From assembly GCA_963806455.1 (NCBI GenBank), contig CAWDXZ010000004.1:186001-250000 (forward strand): 64,000 nucleotides of DNA, read 5' to 3'. The stretch comes from Bog-756 sp963806455. Lineage in GTDB: Bacteria > Actinomycetota > Acidimicrobiia > Acidimicrobiales > RAAP-2. The notes under the pieces are model-generated. The model saw only the letters and a list, made by a program, of their open reading frames with translations, ran no database searches and was not told where the DNA came from. The translations under genes and the position numbers were made by a program. Shown piece by piece: positions 27,257 to 36,447 of this stretch (position 1 is its first letter; each line of letters starts with the position of its first letter).

Positions 27257-27485
27257 GCGGCCGAGCTGTCGGATGCTGCCGGCCACGGCCGGCCGCATCC
27301 ATGCCTGACGCGGTCGACGGTCGCCTGCCACTGGTGGTGGCGCCGTCGCCGCGTCGGGCCTCGTCGCCAAGCGTCGTCCCTCCTATGCCGCCGAACGACC
27401 TCCACGCCCGGCCAGCCCCGGGTGAGCGTGCGCCGGTACCGTGCGGTGAGCCCGGACGACCTGACATGACCACGGACGGAGGGTC
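27257..27485 (+). other. Intergenic gap with a GC-rich hairpin
   Basis: This 229-bp gap follows the SHOCT-domain gene. A six-bp perfect stem (gccggc 27278-27283 with gccggc 27288-27293, loop cacg) lies about 20 bp after its stop and could end transcription, but has no T-tract. I see no gene in the rest. Confidence 0.3.
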
Positions 27486-28745
27486 GTGAGCCCGGACGAA
27501 GCAGGTGGAAATGGTGAAGAGGTCGAGGACCTCCAGCACACCGTCGAAGAGCTGCGCCTCGAGAACGAGGCGCTCCGGGCCTCCGGTGACGCCACGGCCG
27601 CCCCTCGGCACCGGGGCCGGCGGATCCTGTCGTGGGTGCTGCTCGTCCTGGCCTGCGTCCTGGCCGTGGTGTCCGTCTTCGTCGTCTTCGTCCGCAACGA
27701 GTTGCTCAACACCGACACCTACGTGAGCACGGTGGCCCCACTGGCCAGCAACCCGGCCATCCAGACCCAGGTGGCCAAGCAGGTGAGTCAGAACCTGATC
27801 GCCCGGACCGATGTCCAGGCCAGGGTGAAAAACGCGCTGCCGCCCAAGGCCGGATTCCTGGCCACGCCGATCACCTCGGGCCTGGAGACGGTCACCAATC
27901 AGCTCGCCCTCAAGGCGGTCCAGTCCAACCAGTTCTACACGTTCTGGGTGGCGGCCAACCGGGCCTCCCACAAACAGCTCGTCGCCCTGTTGACCGGCTC
28001 GAGCCAGGGGTCGGTCAGCACGAAGAACGGGAAGGTGACGATCGACCTCAGCCAGGTGGAGGTCCAGGTCAAGAAGAATCTGGACGCCAGGGGCATCACC
28101 GTGTTCGACAAGATCCCCGCGGCCAAGGGGGTCAGCTTCGTGCTGTTCCAGTCGTCCAGCCTGTCCAAGGTCCAACGTCTGACCAAGTTCCTCGACAACC
28201 TCGCCCTCGTCTTGCCCATCATCGCGCTGCTCTGTTTCGCCGCCGCCGTGATCCTGACCCGGAACCGACGGCGAGGACTCGTCCGGGCGGCCGCCGGGCT
28301 CGCCCTGTCGATGGCGCTGATCCTGGTGATCCTCGCCGTCGTCCGCAACCAGTACCTCTCGGGACTGAGCCCCGACCGGTCGGTGGCGGCCAACAAGGCG
28401 GTCATCGACACGGTCAGCGCCTCCTTGGTCGACTCCGTCCGGACCATCATGGTCGTGGCTGCCCTGGTGGCCATCGGGGCCCTCCTGGCCGGCAACACCC
28501 GGCTCCGATCGTGGCTGGCGGAACGGCGCTGGCCGCAGTGGATGACAGCGGGGCCGGTACACGACTTCGTCGGTGCACACCGGAGGGGTCTGCAGTGGGC
28601 CGTGCTCGGGGTGGGGCTGCTGGTGATGGTGGTCTGGTCCAATCCGACCACCTTGGTGGTGGTGGTCGTGCTGCTGGTCACCTTGGCGCTGGTGGGACTG
28701 GTCGGCCTGCTGGCCGGTCGCCGCCCGCCGGCGGCCGACACCTGA
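27486..28745 (+). CDS. Membrane protein of unknown function
   Basis: A 419-residue protein. An N-terminal acidic stretch with coiled-coil character (LQHTVEELRLENEALR) precedes a first helix (WVLLVLACVLAVVSVFVVFV). Then comes a large extracytoplasmic domain starting NTDTYVSTVAPLASNPAIQTQVA, a helix pair near residues 240-285, another near 315-340, and two C-terminal helices. The NTDTYVxTVAPLAxNPA pattern recurs in many uncharacterised actinobacterial membrane proteins. The start is a GTG. I cannot assign a function. Confidence 0.75.
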   Translation: MSPDEAGGNGEEVEDLQHTVEELRLENEALRASGDATAAPRHRGRRILSWVLLVLACVLAVVSVFVVFVRNELLNTDTYVSTVAPLASNPAIQTQVAKQVSQNLIARTDVQARVKNALPPKAGFLATPITSGLETVTNQLALKAVQSNQFYTFWVAANRASHKQLVALLTGSSQGSVSTKNGKVTIDLSQVEVQVKKNLDARGITVFDKIPAAKGVSFVLFQSSSLSKVQRLTKFLDNLALVLPIIALLCFAAAVILTRNRRRGLVRAAAGLALSMALILVILAVVRNQYLSGLSPDRSVAANKAVIDTVSASLVDSVRTIMVVAALVAIGALLAGNTRLRSWLAERRWPQWMTAGPVHDFVGAHRRGLQWAVLGVGLLVMVVWSNPTTLVVVVVLLVTLALVGLVGLLAGRRPPAADT

Positions 28746-28805
28746 CCGGCCCGCGGTCGCTGGCCTGACCATCGGGGCCGGGGACCCGAACCGCGCCGCC
28801 GGACA

Positions 28806-30929
28806 CTAACCGCCCGAGGGCACCGCCATGCACGCCGTGCTGCCGCACGGGTTGGTGATCAGGTCGTCGAGCAGGAAGGTGGCTCCCTGCAGTTGGGCGG
28901 ACGGTTGGGCGCGCGGCACGCCGTGGGGGTCGGCCCCGGCGCGGTTCGGCGTGTTGGTCAGGGGCGGCGGGGGCGTGCCGCTGTCCCAGACGAACAGCGC
29001 CGATCCTCCATACGTCGGGCCGGTGAGGGGTGGGATGCCGTAGAAGGGCACCACGTCGGGAGAGCGTCCCGGCGCCAGGCCCGGTTGGTGGATCTCGGCG
29101 CCGATGGTCCGTGCCTCCGTCTCGGTGGCGATGTTGGCGACCTGGTGGTCTCCGAACGCCTCTTCCAGGAGCACCTGGTGGGCGGGCGTCCCCGGGAGCG
29201 GGTGGTCGGTCATGAACTGGGCGTAGCCGTCGGCCTCCGAGCGGTCCCAGAGCATCTGGATGAGGCCGAGCCCGATCTGCTGCACCAGCTTGTCGGGGTA
29301 GCTGGCGTTCAGGATGGACTCGAAGGGGTCGAAGTCGACGCTCCGGTTGAGCAGCAGGGAGTAGTCCATGCCGGGGACCCCGAGCACGGCCCTGGTGAAC
29401 TCCTGGGACACCGCAGTGAGCGCTCCTCCTTCGATGCCGCCCTGGCTGTTCCCGTAGTACGAGAGCGGACTCGTCGTGTCGATCACGGGATGGGAGGCGC
29501 CGGCCTGGAAGGCCGGGTCGGTGACGAACCCGAGGGGGCTGGACATCAACCGGCCGAGGAACAGGAAGTCGAGCATGCCCTGTTGGCCGCGGTCGGGCAG
29601 GATCGAGAATTTGGACAGGTCGGTGAGGATGCTGGCGTCGGTGCCGACGTCCTGGCTGGCCAGCCCCAACCAGTCGGTGCCGCACACCACGAAGTTTCCG
29701 ACATCGGCCATGCTCTCGATGACGGAGTCGGTGACCTCGTCGGCGCTGCCCAGCAGGCCGTGGCCGTAGAGCATGGGGTGCCCGGGATAGACGGTGGCAC
29801 CCGGGTCGGTGCCGTCGGCCACCACCGAACGGGGGATGGTGCACTCGAAGTTGGCTGTCTGGACGTTGCCCGGGATCTGGGCGGGCAGACCGTCGGGGCC
29901 GAGGTTGAAGGCGGAGCCGGGCGGCCCCCCGGGCTGATCGAGGTAACTCGGTACCGAGAAGGTGCCGACCACCGTGCGGGCGATGCGCGGGTCCTGGGCC
30001 GTGGTGTACTGGGTGACGCTGGTGACGGCGAAGGGCGGTGCCCCGCTGCCGAGCTTGGCGAAGGCGTCGTCGCGCATGTGCAGCATCGGCCCGGTGAGGC
30101 TCTGTTGGCTGGCCACGGTGAAGTCCCAGGCCAGGTACAGGCTGGACCGGTCCACCCCCGCCGCCTGCAGGCTGGCGAAGATGGCGTTCATCCGGCCCTG
30201 GCGCTGCTGTTCGGCCTTGGTGGGGAGGGGTAGCCCGTCCCGGTAGTCGGTGAACACCGGGTTCGTGGCGATCAGCTGGCCCGAGCTGTCACGAAGGTCA
30301 CGGAGGGCGACGATGTAGCGGTGGCCGTCGGTGTAGTCGGCGGCGGCGTGGATGATGAGCGCCTGTTCCGACGGGACCGGGTCGTTGGCGTCGAGCTCCG
30401 CCCAGTAGGCGACCCGGTGGCCAGTCTTGGCGTCGAGGATCACGATGGGGGCGTCGGTCTTCAGCGAGGACCCGATGTCGGTGATGGTGGCGATCCCGCT
30501 CTGGGCCAGGTCGATTCCGTTCACGTGGAGGAGGATGGGGGTGCCCGGGCTGAAGCCGTCGTTGCGGTTGAGGTCGGTGGGGTCGATGGGGACACCGGTG
30601 TTGTTGGTGGGCATGTCCGCCACCGGAAAGTCGACCAGGCGGCCGGTGGGTGACGAGGGGTCGCGCCGGGTGAAGTAGTTGTCGGGGAAGGGGAGCAGGC
30701 AGGCGGTCGGGTCGAGCGGGTCGCAGCCGCTGGGGGCGGCCATGGCGTCGGGTGAGGCGGCGCCGGACGGTCCTGCGGTGGTGGTGGGGCCGGCCGGTGC
30801 TCCGGTGGTGGTGGGGCCGGGGCTCGGGGTGCCGACCGCCGCCGTCACCAGGAGCAGCACGGTCAATCCCGTGGCCACGGCGGCGAGCCCTGACGCTCCG
30901 ACGAACCTCGACCGGTGGGTGCGAGCCAT
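28806..30929 (-). CDS. Secreted alpha/beta-hydrolase-like protein
   Basis: A 707-residue exported protein: basic N-terminus, hydrophobic segment GLAAVATGLTVLLLVTAAVG, then a Thr/Pro-rich linker. The mature part opens CDPLDPTACLLPFPDNYFTR and TGRLVDFPVADMP, recalling the N-terminal region of VolA/Pla-1-type surface lipases. YYGNSQGGIEGG supplies a G-x-S-x-G nucleophile elbow, and YGHGLLG could hold the oxyanion loop. A secreted lipase or esterase is the best guess; the substrate is unknown. Several Cys suggest disulfides. Its stop faces the convergent gene ending at 28745. Confidence 0.65.
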   Translation of the reverse strand: MARTHRSRFVGASGLAAVATGLTVLLLVTAAVGTPSPGPTTTGAPAGPTTTAGPSGAASPDAMAAPSGCDPLDPTACLLPFPDNYFTRRDPSSPTGRLVDFPVADMPTNNTGVPIDPTDLNRNDGFSPGTPILLHVNGIDLAQSGIATITDIGSSLKTDAPIVILDAKTGHRVAYWAELDANDPVPSEQALIIHAAADYTDGHRYIVALRDLRDSSGQLIATNPVFTDYRDGLPLPTKAEQQRQGRMNAIFASLQAAGVDRSSLYLAWDFTVASQQSLTGPMLHMRDDAFAKLGSGAPPFAVTSVTQYTTAQDPRIARTVVGTFSVPSYLDQPGGPPGSAFNLGPDGLPAQIPGNVQTANFECTIPRSVVADGTDPGATVYPGHPMLYGHGLLGSADEVTDSVIESMADVGNFVVCGTDWLGLASQDVGTDASILTDLSKFSILPDRGQQGMLDFLFLGRLMSSPLGFVTDPAFQAGASHPVIDTTSPLSYYGNSQGGIEGGALTAVSQEFTRAVLGVPGMDYSLLLNRSVDFDPFESILNASYPDKLVQQIGLGLIQMLWDRSEADGYAQFMTDHPLPGTPAHQVLLEEAFGDHQVANIATETEARTIGAEIHQPGLAPGRSPDVVPFYGIPPLTGPTYGGSALFVWDSGTPPPPLTNTPNRAGADPHGVPRAQPSAQLQGATFLLDDLITNPCGSTACMAVPSGG

Positions 30930-31013
30930 CAGCGGACCCCCTCCGTGATCTCACGGTCCGTCATCCCCCTGGATCCGGATCCGAGCTCACGGTAACAGGG
31001 GGCTGCGGCCCCT

Positions 31014-31052
31014 TCCACTATCCGGGCGGCCCCGTCCACTATCCGGGCGGCC
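31014..31052. repeat. 18-bp direct repeat, 21-bp period
   Basis: The 18-bp sequence tccactatccgggcggcc occurs at 31014-31031 and again at 31035-31052. It lies between the stop of the fusion gene (31082) and the start of the secreted hydrolase (30929). The second copy forms the 5' arm of the hairpin at 31044-31062. Confidence 0.8.
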
Positions 31053-31062
31053 GAGCCGCCCG
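31044..31062 (-). terminator. Candidate terminator hairpin after the lysyltransferase-type gene
   Basis: A perfect eight-bp GC stem (cgggcggc 31044-31051, gccgcccg 31055-31062) with a three-base loop sits about 20 bp past the stop of the fusion gene when read on the minus strand. No T-tract follows, as is common in very GC-rich actinomycetes, so termination activity is inferred. Confidence 0.4.
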
Positions 31063-31081
31063 ACGGCCGCCGACCCGGAGA

Positions 31082-34000
31082 TCAGCGGGACGGCCGCCCG
31101 ACGGGGAGGACGTCGTCCGCCGTCGGTGCCGTCTCGGCACGACCGGGTCCGCCGGCGCCGTCGTCGCCCTCCTCCCAACTGCCGAGCGAGGCGATGAACT
31201 CCTCCGTCTCGCGCTGGGCCGCCACCATCCGCTTCTCGGCGCCGGCGGCCAGCAGCCTCCCGAGGACGGGTATCTCCCAGAGGGACTCCGCCCGCAGGAT
31301 GGCCATCACCACCGGTACCAGGTGCTCGGCCGTGTCGATGACCACGTAGCGGGGAAGCCATTCCGGGTCGTACTTGGCGTTGAACCGCCACAGGGATTCG
31401 ATCTGGGCGAAGTTGGACAAACGCTTGAGGAACCAGCGCTCGGCCCGCTGCACGGTCCCGTCGCCTTTGTCGCCGGACAGGGTCGAGCGCAGCGCGGCGA
31501 AATTGAGGCTCAACCCCTGATGGCCGCCGACGCGAAGATGCTCGATGGTCGAGCACAGGGCGAAGTCCAACAACCCGTTCGGGTGCTCGCCCGGATCGCG
31601 CCGCATGAGGTCGAGGGAGTAGCCGCCGATGCCCGGGGCCGGCACGAACTGGCACATGGCCGCCGCCGCCCCCTCGGGGCCTCGGACCACGGTGAGGAGC
31701 AACCCGGTGTCCCGTGGGTCGAACACCCGGCCGAGCATCATCGAGAAGCCCCGCTCGTGCTCACCCTGCCGACTGAGGGCCATGAGGGTGGAGAGCTCCT
31801 CGGACAGGGCCGGGTCGAGGCGTGACGGGTCGTGGAAGGAGACGGTGTAGCCGCGCTTCTTGATGCGGTTGAACGCCTGCCGCAGCCCCTTCTTGTCCCC
31901 GCCGGCCAGGCTGAACCCCTGCACCCTCACCACCGCCTCGTCCCCGAGGTAGATGTTGTGCATCCCCGAGTCGCGATAGACCGACAGCCAGTCCTCGCCG
32001 GCACCCATCACCGACGTGACCCACCCGTGGCTGTCGGCGAACCGGCGGAAGGCACCCCAGGCCTGCTCCCGCTCGTTGCGAGGCCCGATGGGATCGGGCG
32101 AGATGAGGCAGACCCCGCCGTACACGGCGTAGGCCACCAGGCTGTCGCGGTGGAAGAACCACTGCTTGTCGCTGCGTAGGGCGAAGTAGTCGAGCGTCGA
32201 CGTGCCGTGGCGGCGCACGATGTCCCGGGCGTGGAGCTCGGCGGCGCGGCCCGAGGTGAGCCGCCGGTCGACCACCGGCCGGGTCAGGAGGAACAGGGTC
32301 AACGCCACCAGGGAGAGCCCGATGGCGAGGAGGGTGGGCGAGAGGAACCGGTCGGCGCGGTGGGGGAGCCCGATGGTGCGGATGCCGACCATGCGTTCGG
32401 ACACCGCCCACAGGGCGGTCCACCACGGGATGCGGGCGTGCTGGCCGATCCGGGTGAACAGCTCGATGGACGCCGTGGTCATTAGGGTGATGCCCACCGC
32501 CCCGATCCCGAGCGCCACCAGGGCCGAGCGCATCGACGACCAGTCCGATGCGGCCTGGAAGTCGCGGCGGTTGACCACCAGGAGCACCAGGACCCCGACC
32601 GCCACCAGTGACTCCTCGATGTCGGCCCCGGCGATCAGGTGGAGGACGATGGTGCCGGCCAGCAGCACCACCGCCACCCTCCAGGCCCGACGCTGGCCGC
32701 GAAGGATGCCCCGGCCCACGGCGATCAGGGCCAGCCCGGCCATGGCGATCAGGGCGCCGGCGGCCACGCTGGCGCCCAGGGGGAGCACCTCCATCACCAC
32801 GTGCAACCGGTTGCGCAGCGGCGGGGTGACGGCATCCAGCAGGTCGACGATGCCGGCGAAGAGGATGGCGACGGCGGCCCACCGGCGCACCCGGCGGGCC
32901 CGCCGGTGGGCCTGGCGCAGATCGGGCGCGGGTGGCCACGAGTCGCCCATCGGGTACGAGGCCACCAGGGAAGGATGCAGGCTCCCGGTGGTCCGCCCCT
33001 GGGCGACGGCACGTTCGAGCACGCTGGGCGTCGGCAGGTCACACCGGGCCAGCAGCATCCGCACGTGCAACTCCGCCCCGGTCTCGAGCTCGACCCAGCT
33101 GACCCGCTGGTTGTGCAGGAAGACGGGCGGGAGGCCGAGGCGGCCGCGGTGCTCCTCCACCACTTCGGCCGTCGCCCCGACGTTGGCGTAGAAGCCCAAC
33201 CCGAGGTGGGTGAGCTCGGACTGGAAGGTGGCTGCCGTGATCAGCCCGGCGTAGCCCCGGCTCACCAGGCGCCGACCGGCGACCCGGGCGTTGTCGTTGG
33301 CCGCCGCCTCCGAGCGCACCTCGTCCACGGCGCCGCCACCCAGGATCGACCACATCCGCCGGCTGAGCAGCCCGAGCACCAACGCCAGCACGGCCAGCAC
33401 GACGAGGGCGGCCGACGAGGCGATGACGATCTGGTCACCCAGGTCGGCCTGGTGGGCGTGGCGGATGGCCCGGCCCGGGAGCCCCGACCCCAGGTGGTCG
33501 AGCACCCAAGGCGTGACCGCCACCCGCAGCAGCGCGGCTACGACGAAGGGGACGAGTAGCCACCAGGCATACCGGCCGAGCCGCCGGTACAGGGTACGGG
33601 AGATGACGAAGCGCGACAGCGCTGAGGGATCGCTCAGGCGGTTGAGGCCGACCAGCCACGGCGCGTCGTCCGTGGACTGGGCGGCCAGCGACCGCCAGCC
33701 CCTGCCGGCGGGGGTCGGCCCCACGATGCCGGGCTTGGTGTCGGCCGCCGGGTCGAACTCCGTCTCCGTTTCCTGGCCGCTGCACCCGGCGGCATAGGCG
33801 TGCTCACCGGGTTCCACACGGACCACCCGCACCCCGGTGGCCGTGCGCAGGTGGAGGTCGACCGGCCCGAGTTGCTCGACGCCGTGCGCCGCCAGGCTGG
33901 CCACGGCGTCGGGGTCGCTGGCGTACCCCGGCTCGTGGGCCCCCGTCTGGCGGATGACCCGCCGCTCGTCGACGTCGAGGAACCGGGCCAGGGCCCCTCC

Positions 34001-34327
34001 GAGCTCCGGATGGGCCTTGAGCGCCAGCTCGGCCCGGGCCAATGGCGGGCCGGGGCCCGGTTCGGTGAGGTCGAAGAGGTTGCCGGCCACGATGAGGATG
34101 CCGGGACCGTCCCAGGTCTCGAGGGCCCGGGCCAGCTCACCGGTGATGGCCCGGGTCGAGGGGGTGGCCTCGGGAGTGAGCAGCAGGTCGCTCACCACCA
34201 TGACCCGCCGGCCGAGGCCCACTTCCACCCGGGTGGCGCCGGGCTCGGGGGAGAAGGCTCCCGGGGAGCGGCCGGCCGGGCGCTCCCCTGTCACTACCTG
34301 CACCGACGGCGGTCTGGTCGTAGTCAC
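31082..34327 (-). CDS. Phosphoesterase-like / membrane / phosphatidylglycerol-lysyltransferase (DUF2156) fusion
   Basis: A 1081-residue, three-part protein. Residues ~35-250 resemble a calcineurin-like phosphoesterase (RVMVVSDLLLTPE, ILIVAGNLFDL, QTGAHEPGY), but the usual D-x-H, G-D and GNHD metal ligands are only partly kept. About eight helices follow (two near 265-330, six between ~485 and 700). The C-terminal ~320 residues match the MprF-type synthase/DUF2156 domain (FFHRDSLVAYAVYGGVCLISPDPIGP and KRGYTVSFHDPS region; LSLNFAALRS near the end). That domain transfers an aminoacyl group to a membrane lipid such as phosphatidylglycerol. The GTG start has GGAGGGG just upstream. Confidence 0.75.
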   Translation of the reverse strand: MTTTRPPSVQVVTGERPAGRSPGAFSPEPGATRVEVGLGRRVMVVSDLLLTPEATPSTRAITGELARALETWDGPGILIVAGNLFDLTEPGPGPPLARAELALKAHPELGGALARFLDVDERRVIRQTGAHEPGYASDPDAVASLAAHGVEQLGPVDLHLRTATGVRVVRVEPGEHAYAAGCSGQETETEFDPAADTKPGIVGPTPAGRGWRSLAAQSTDDAPWLVGLNRLSDPSALSRFVISRTLYRRLGRYAWWLLVPFVVAALLRVAVTPWVLDHLGSGLPGRAIRHAHQADLGDQIVIASSAALVVLAVLALVLGLLSRRMWSILGGGAVDEVRSEAAANDNARVAGRRLVSRGYAGLITAATFQSELTHLGLGFYANVGATAEVVEEHRGRLGLPPVFLHNQRVSWVELETGAELHVRMLLARCDLPTPSVLERAVAQGRTTGSLHPSLVASYPMGDSWPPAPDLRQAHRRARRVRRWAAVAILFAGIVDLLDAVTPPLRNRLHVVMEVLPLGASVAAGALIAMAGLALIAVGRGILRGQRRAWRVAVVLLAGTIVLHLIAGADIEESLVAVGVLVLLVVNRRDFQAASDWSSMRSALVALGIGAVGITLMTTASIELFTRIGQHARIPWWTALWAVSERMVGIRTIGLPHRADRFLSPTLLAIGLSLVALTLFLLTRPVVDRRLTSGRAAELHARDIVRRHGTSTLDYFALRSDKQWFFHRDSLVAYAVYGGVCLISPDPIGPRNEREQAWGAFRRFADSHGWVTSVMGAGEDWLSVYRDSGMHNIYLGDEAVVRVQGFSLAGGDKKGLRQAFNRIKKRGYTVSFHDPSRLDPALSEELSTLMALSRQGEHERGFSMMLGRVFDPRDTGLLLTVVRGPEGAAAAMCQFVPAPGIGGYSLDLMRRDPGEHPNGLLDFALCSTIEHLRVGGHQGLSLNFAALRSTLSGDKGDGTVQRAERWFLKRLSNFAQIESLWRFNAKYDPEWLPRYVVIDTAEHLVPVVMAILRAESLWEIPVLGRLLAAGAEKRMVAAQRETEEFIASLGSWEEGDDGAGGPGRAETAPTADDVLPVGRPSR

Positions 34328-34410
34328 GGCCCCTCCATCGTAGGGTCCAGGCGGGGTTAGGCTGAGGCGCGTCGGGCCGGTTGGTCAGGGCGTGGTGAGG
34401 GAGGGGAAGG
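34328..34410. promoter_or_regulatory. Divergent promoter region, fusion gene and acsA
   Basis: An 83-bp gap between divergent genes. TAGGCT at 34358-34363 fits a -10 pattern towards acsA, and TACGAT on the minus strand (34342-34337) fits one towards the fusion gene. A purine-rich stretch ending AAGG directly precedes the acsA ATG. Confidence 0.3.
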
Positions 34411-36447
34411 ATGCCTGACGACGTACGAGGTGAGCCGACCGGGACGACCGGCACCCCGACGGAGGCCACCATCGAGGACTACTTCTCGGAGGACCGGGTC
34501 TTCCCGCCCCCCGAGGACTTCCGTCGGCAGGCGGTGGCGAACGACCCCGGGGTGTACGAGCGGGCCGAGGCCGATTGGCGGGGGTTCTGGGCGGAGCAGG
34601 CCGGCGCCCTCGACTGGTTCCGGGCCTGGGACTCCGTCCTGGAGTGGGAGCTTCCCTTCGCCCGCTGGTTCGACGGGGGCACCCTGAACGTCTCCTACAA
34701 CTGCCTCGACCGCCACGTGGCCGCCGGCCACGCCGACAAGGTGGCCTTCCACTGGGAGGGCGAGCCCGGCGACACCCGCACCATCACCTACGGCCAGTTG
34801 CTCGGGGACGTCTCGAGGTTCGCCAACGTGCTGCGGGGCCTCGGCGTCGGACGGGGCGACCGGGTGGCCGTCTACATGCCGATGATCCCGGAGCTGCCGG
34901 TGGCCATGCTGGCCTGCACCCGCATCGGCGCCGTCCATTCGGTGGTCTTCGGTGGGTTCTCCTCCGACGCCCTGCGCGATCGGATCCTCGACGCCCAGGC
35001 CCGGGTGGTCGTCACGGCCGACGGCGGGTGGCGCCGGGGCGTGGCGACCGCCCTGAAGAGCCAGGTGGACCTGGCCGTGTCCGGGTCACCGTGCGTGGAG
35101 CACGTGGTGGTGGCCGAACGGATCGGCGACGCCGCCACCACTCCGACGGCCATGACCCCGGGCCGCGACCACTGGTGGCACGAGCTCATCAGCGGGGCCG
35201 ACGGTGCGGCGGGGGGACCACCCCCAGACCACTGTGAGCCCGAGCACATGGCGTCCGAGGACCTGTTGTTCCTCCTCTACACGTCGGGCACCACTGCCGC
35301 CCCCAAGGGCATCATGCACACCACCGGAGGCTATCTGACCCAGGTGGCCTTCACCCACCGGTGGGTGTTCGACCTGCACCCCGACCGGGACGTCTACTGG
35401 TGTGCCGCCGACATCGGCTGGGTCACCGGCCACAGCTACATCGTCTACGGCCCGCTGGCCAACGGCGCCACCTCCGTCATGTACGAGGGCACGCCCGACT
35501 ACCCGGACCGGGACCGCTGGTGGTCGATCATCGAGCGGTACGGGGTCACCACCCTGTACACCGCGCCCACGGCCATTCGCACCTTCATGAAGTGGGGCAC
35601 CGCCTTCCCCGAGCGCCATGACCTCACCACGCTTCGCTTGCTCGGCTCGGTCGGGGAGCCCATCAACCCCGAGGCGTGGATGTGGTATGCCTCCCACATC
35701 GGGGGTGGCCGCTGCCCGGTGGTCGACACCTGGTGGCAGACCGAGACGGGGGCCATCATGATCGCCCCCCTGCCGGGGATCACCGCCACCAAGCCCGGCT
35801 CGGCCACCTTCCCCCTGCCCGGCATCGGGGCGGAGGTCGTGGACGAGGCCGGCGTCCCCGTCGTCAAGGGCGGCGGCTACCTCACGCTCACCCGGCCCTG
35901 GCCCTCGATGCTCCGGGGCATCTACGGCGATCCGGAACGCTACCGGCAGACCTATTGGAGCCGTTTCGAGGGCCGGTACTTCGCCGGGGACGGGGCCAAG
36001 GTGGACGGGGACGGCTATCTGTGGCTGCTCGGGCGGGTGGACGACGTGATGAACATCTCGGGCCACCGGATCTCGACCACCGAGGTCGAGTCGGCCCTGG
36101 TCGACCACTGGACGGTGGCCGAGGCGGCCGTGGTCGGCGCCACCGACGCCACGACCGGGCAGGCCATCGTGGCCTTCGTGACCCTGAGGGCCGACATCGG
36201 TGGCGAAAGCGACCAGCGCAGTCACGAGCTCCGGGGCCACGTGGTCGAGAAGATCGGCCCCATCGCCCGGCCACGCACGGTCGTGTTCACCGACGAGCTG
36301 CCGAAGACGCGCAGCGGGAAGATCATGCGGCGCCTGCTGCGCGACGTGGCCGAGGGACGCGGCCTCGGCGACACCACCACACTGGCCGACGCCACCGTGG
36401 TGGAGGAGATCCGCCGCCTGGCGGCCACCTCGCCGACCGAGGAGTGA
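34411..36447 (+). CDS. acsA: Acetyl-CoA synthetase
   Basis: An AMP-forming acetate:CoA ligase of 678 residues that activates acetate via acetyl-AMP. The ATP-binding loop YTSGTTAAPKGIMHTTGGYL starts near residue 290; DTWWQTETG follows, and PKTRSGKIMRRLLRDV holds the conserved catalytic lysine K637, the site of inhibitory acetylation in this family. The N-terminal ACS segment (DWFRAWDSVLEWELPFARWF region) is present. Full length. Its TGA overlaps the GTG of a HAD-like gene. Confidence 0.95.
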   Translation: MPDDVRGEPTGTTGTPTEATIEDYFSEDRVFPPPEDFRRQAVANDPGVYERAEADWRGFWAEQAGALDWFRAWDSVLEWELPFARWFDGGTLNVSYNCLDRHVAAGHADKVAFHWEGEPGDTRTITYGQLLGDVSRFANVLRGLGVGRGDRVAVYMPMIPELPVAMLACTRIGAVHSVVFGGFSSDALRDRILDAQARVVVTADGGWRRGVATALKSQVDLAVSGSPCVEHVVVAERIGDAATTPTAMTPGRDHWWHELISGADGAAGGPPPDHCEPEHMASEDLLFLLYTSGTTAAPKGIMHTTGGYLTQVAFTHRWVFDLHPDRDVYWCAADIGWVTGHSYIVYGPLANGATSVMYEGTPDYPDRDRWWSIIERYGVTTLYTAPTAIRTFMKWGTAFPERHDLTTLRLLGSVGEPINPEAWMWYASHIGGGRCPVVDTWWQTETGAIMIAPLPGITATKPGSATFPLPGIGAEVVDEAGVPVVKGGGYLTLTRPWPSMLRGIYGDPERYRQTYWSRFEGRYFAGDGAKVDGDGYLWLLGRVDDVMNISGHRISTTEVESALVDHWTVAEAAVVGATDATTGQAIVAFVTLRADIGGESDQRSHELRGHVVEKIGPIARPRTVVFTDELPKTRSGKIMRRLLRDVAEGRGLGDTTTLADATVVEEIRRLAATSPTEE

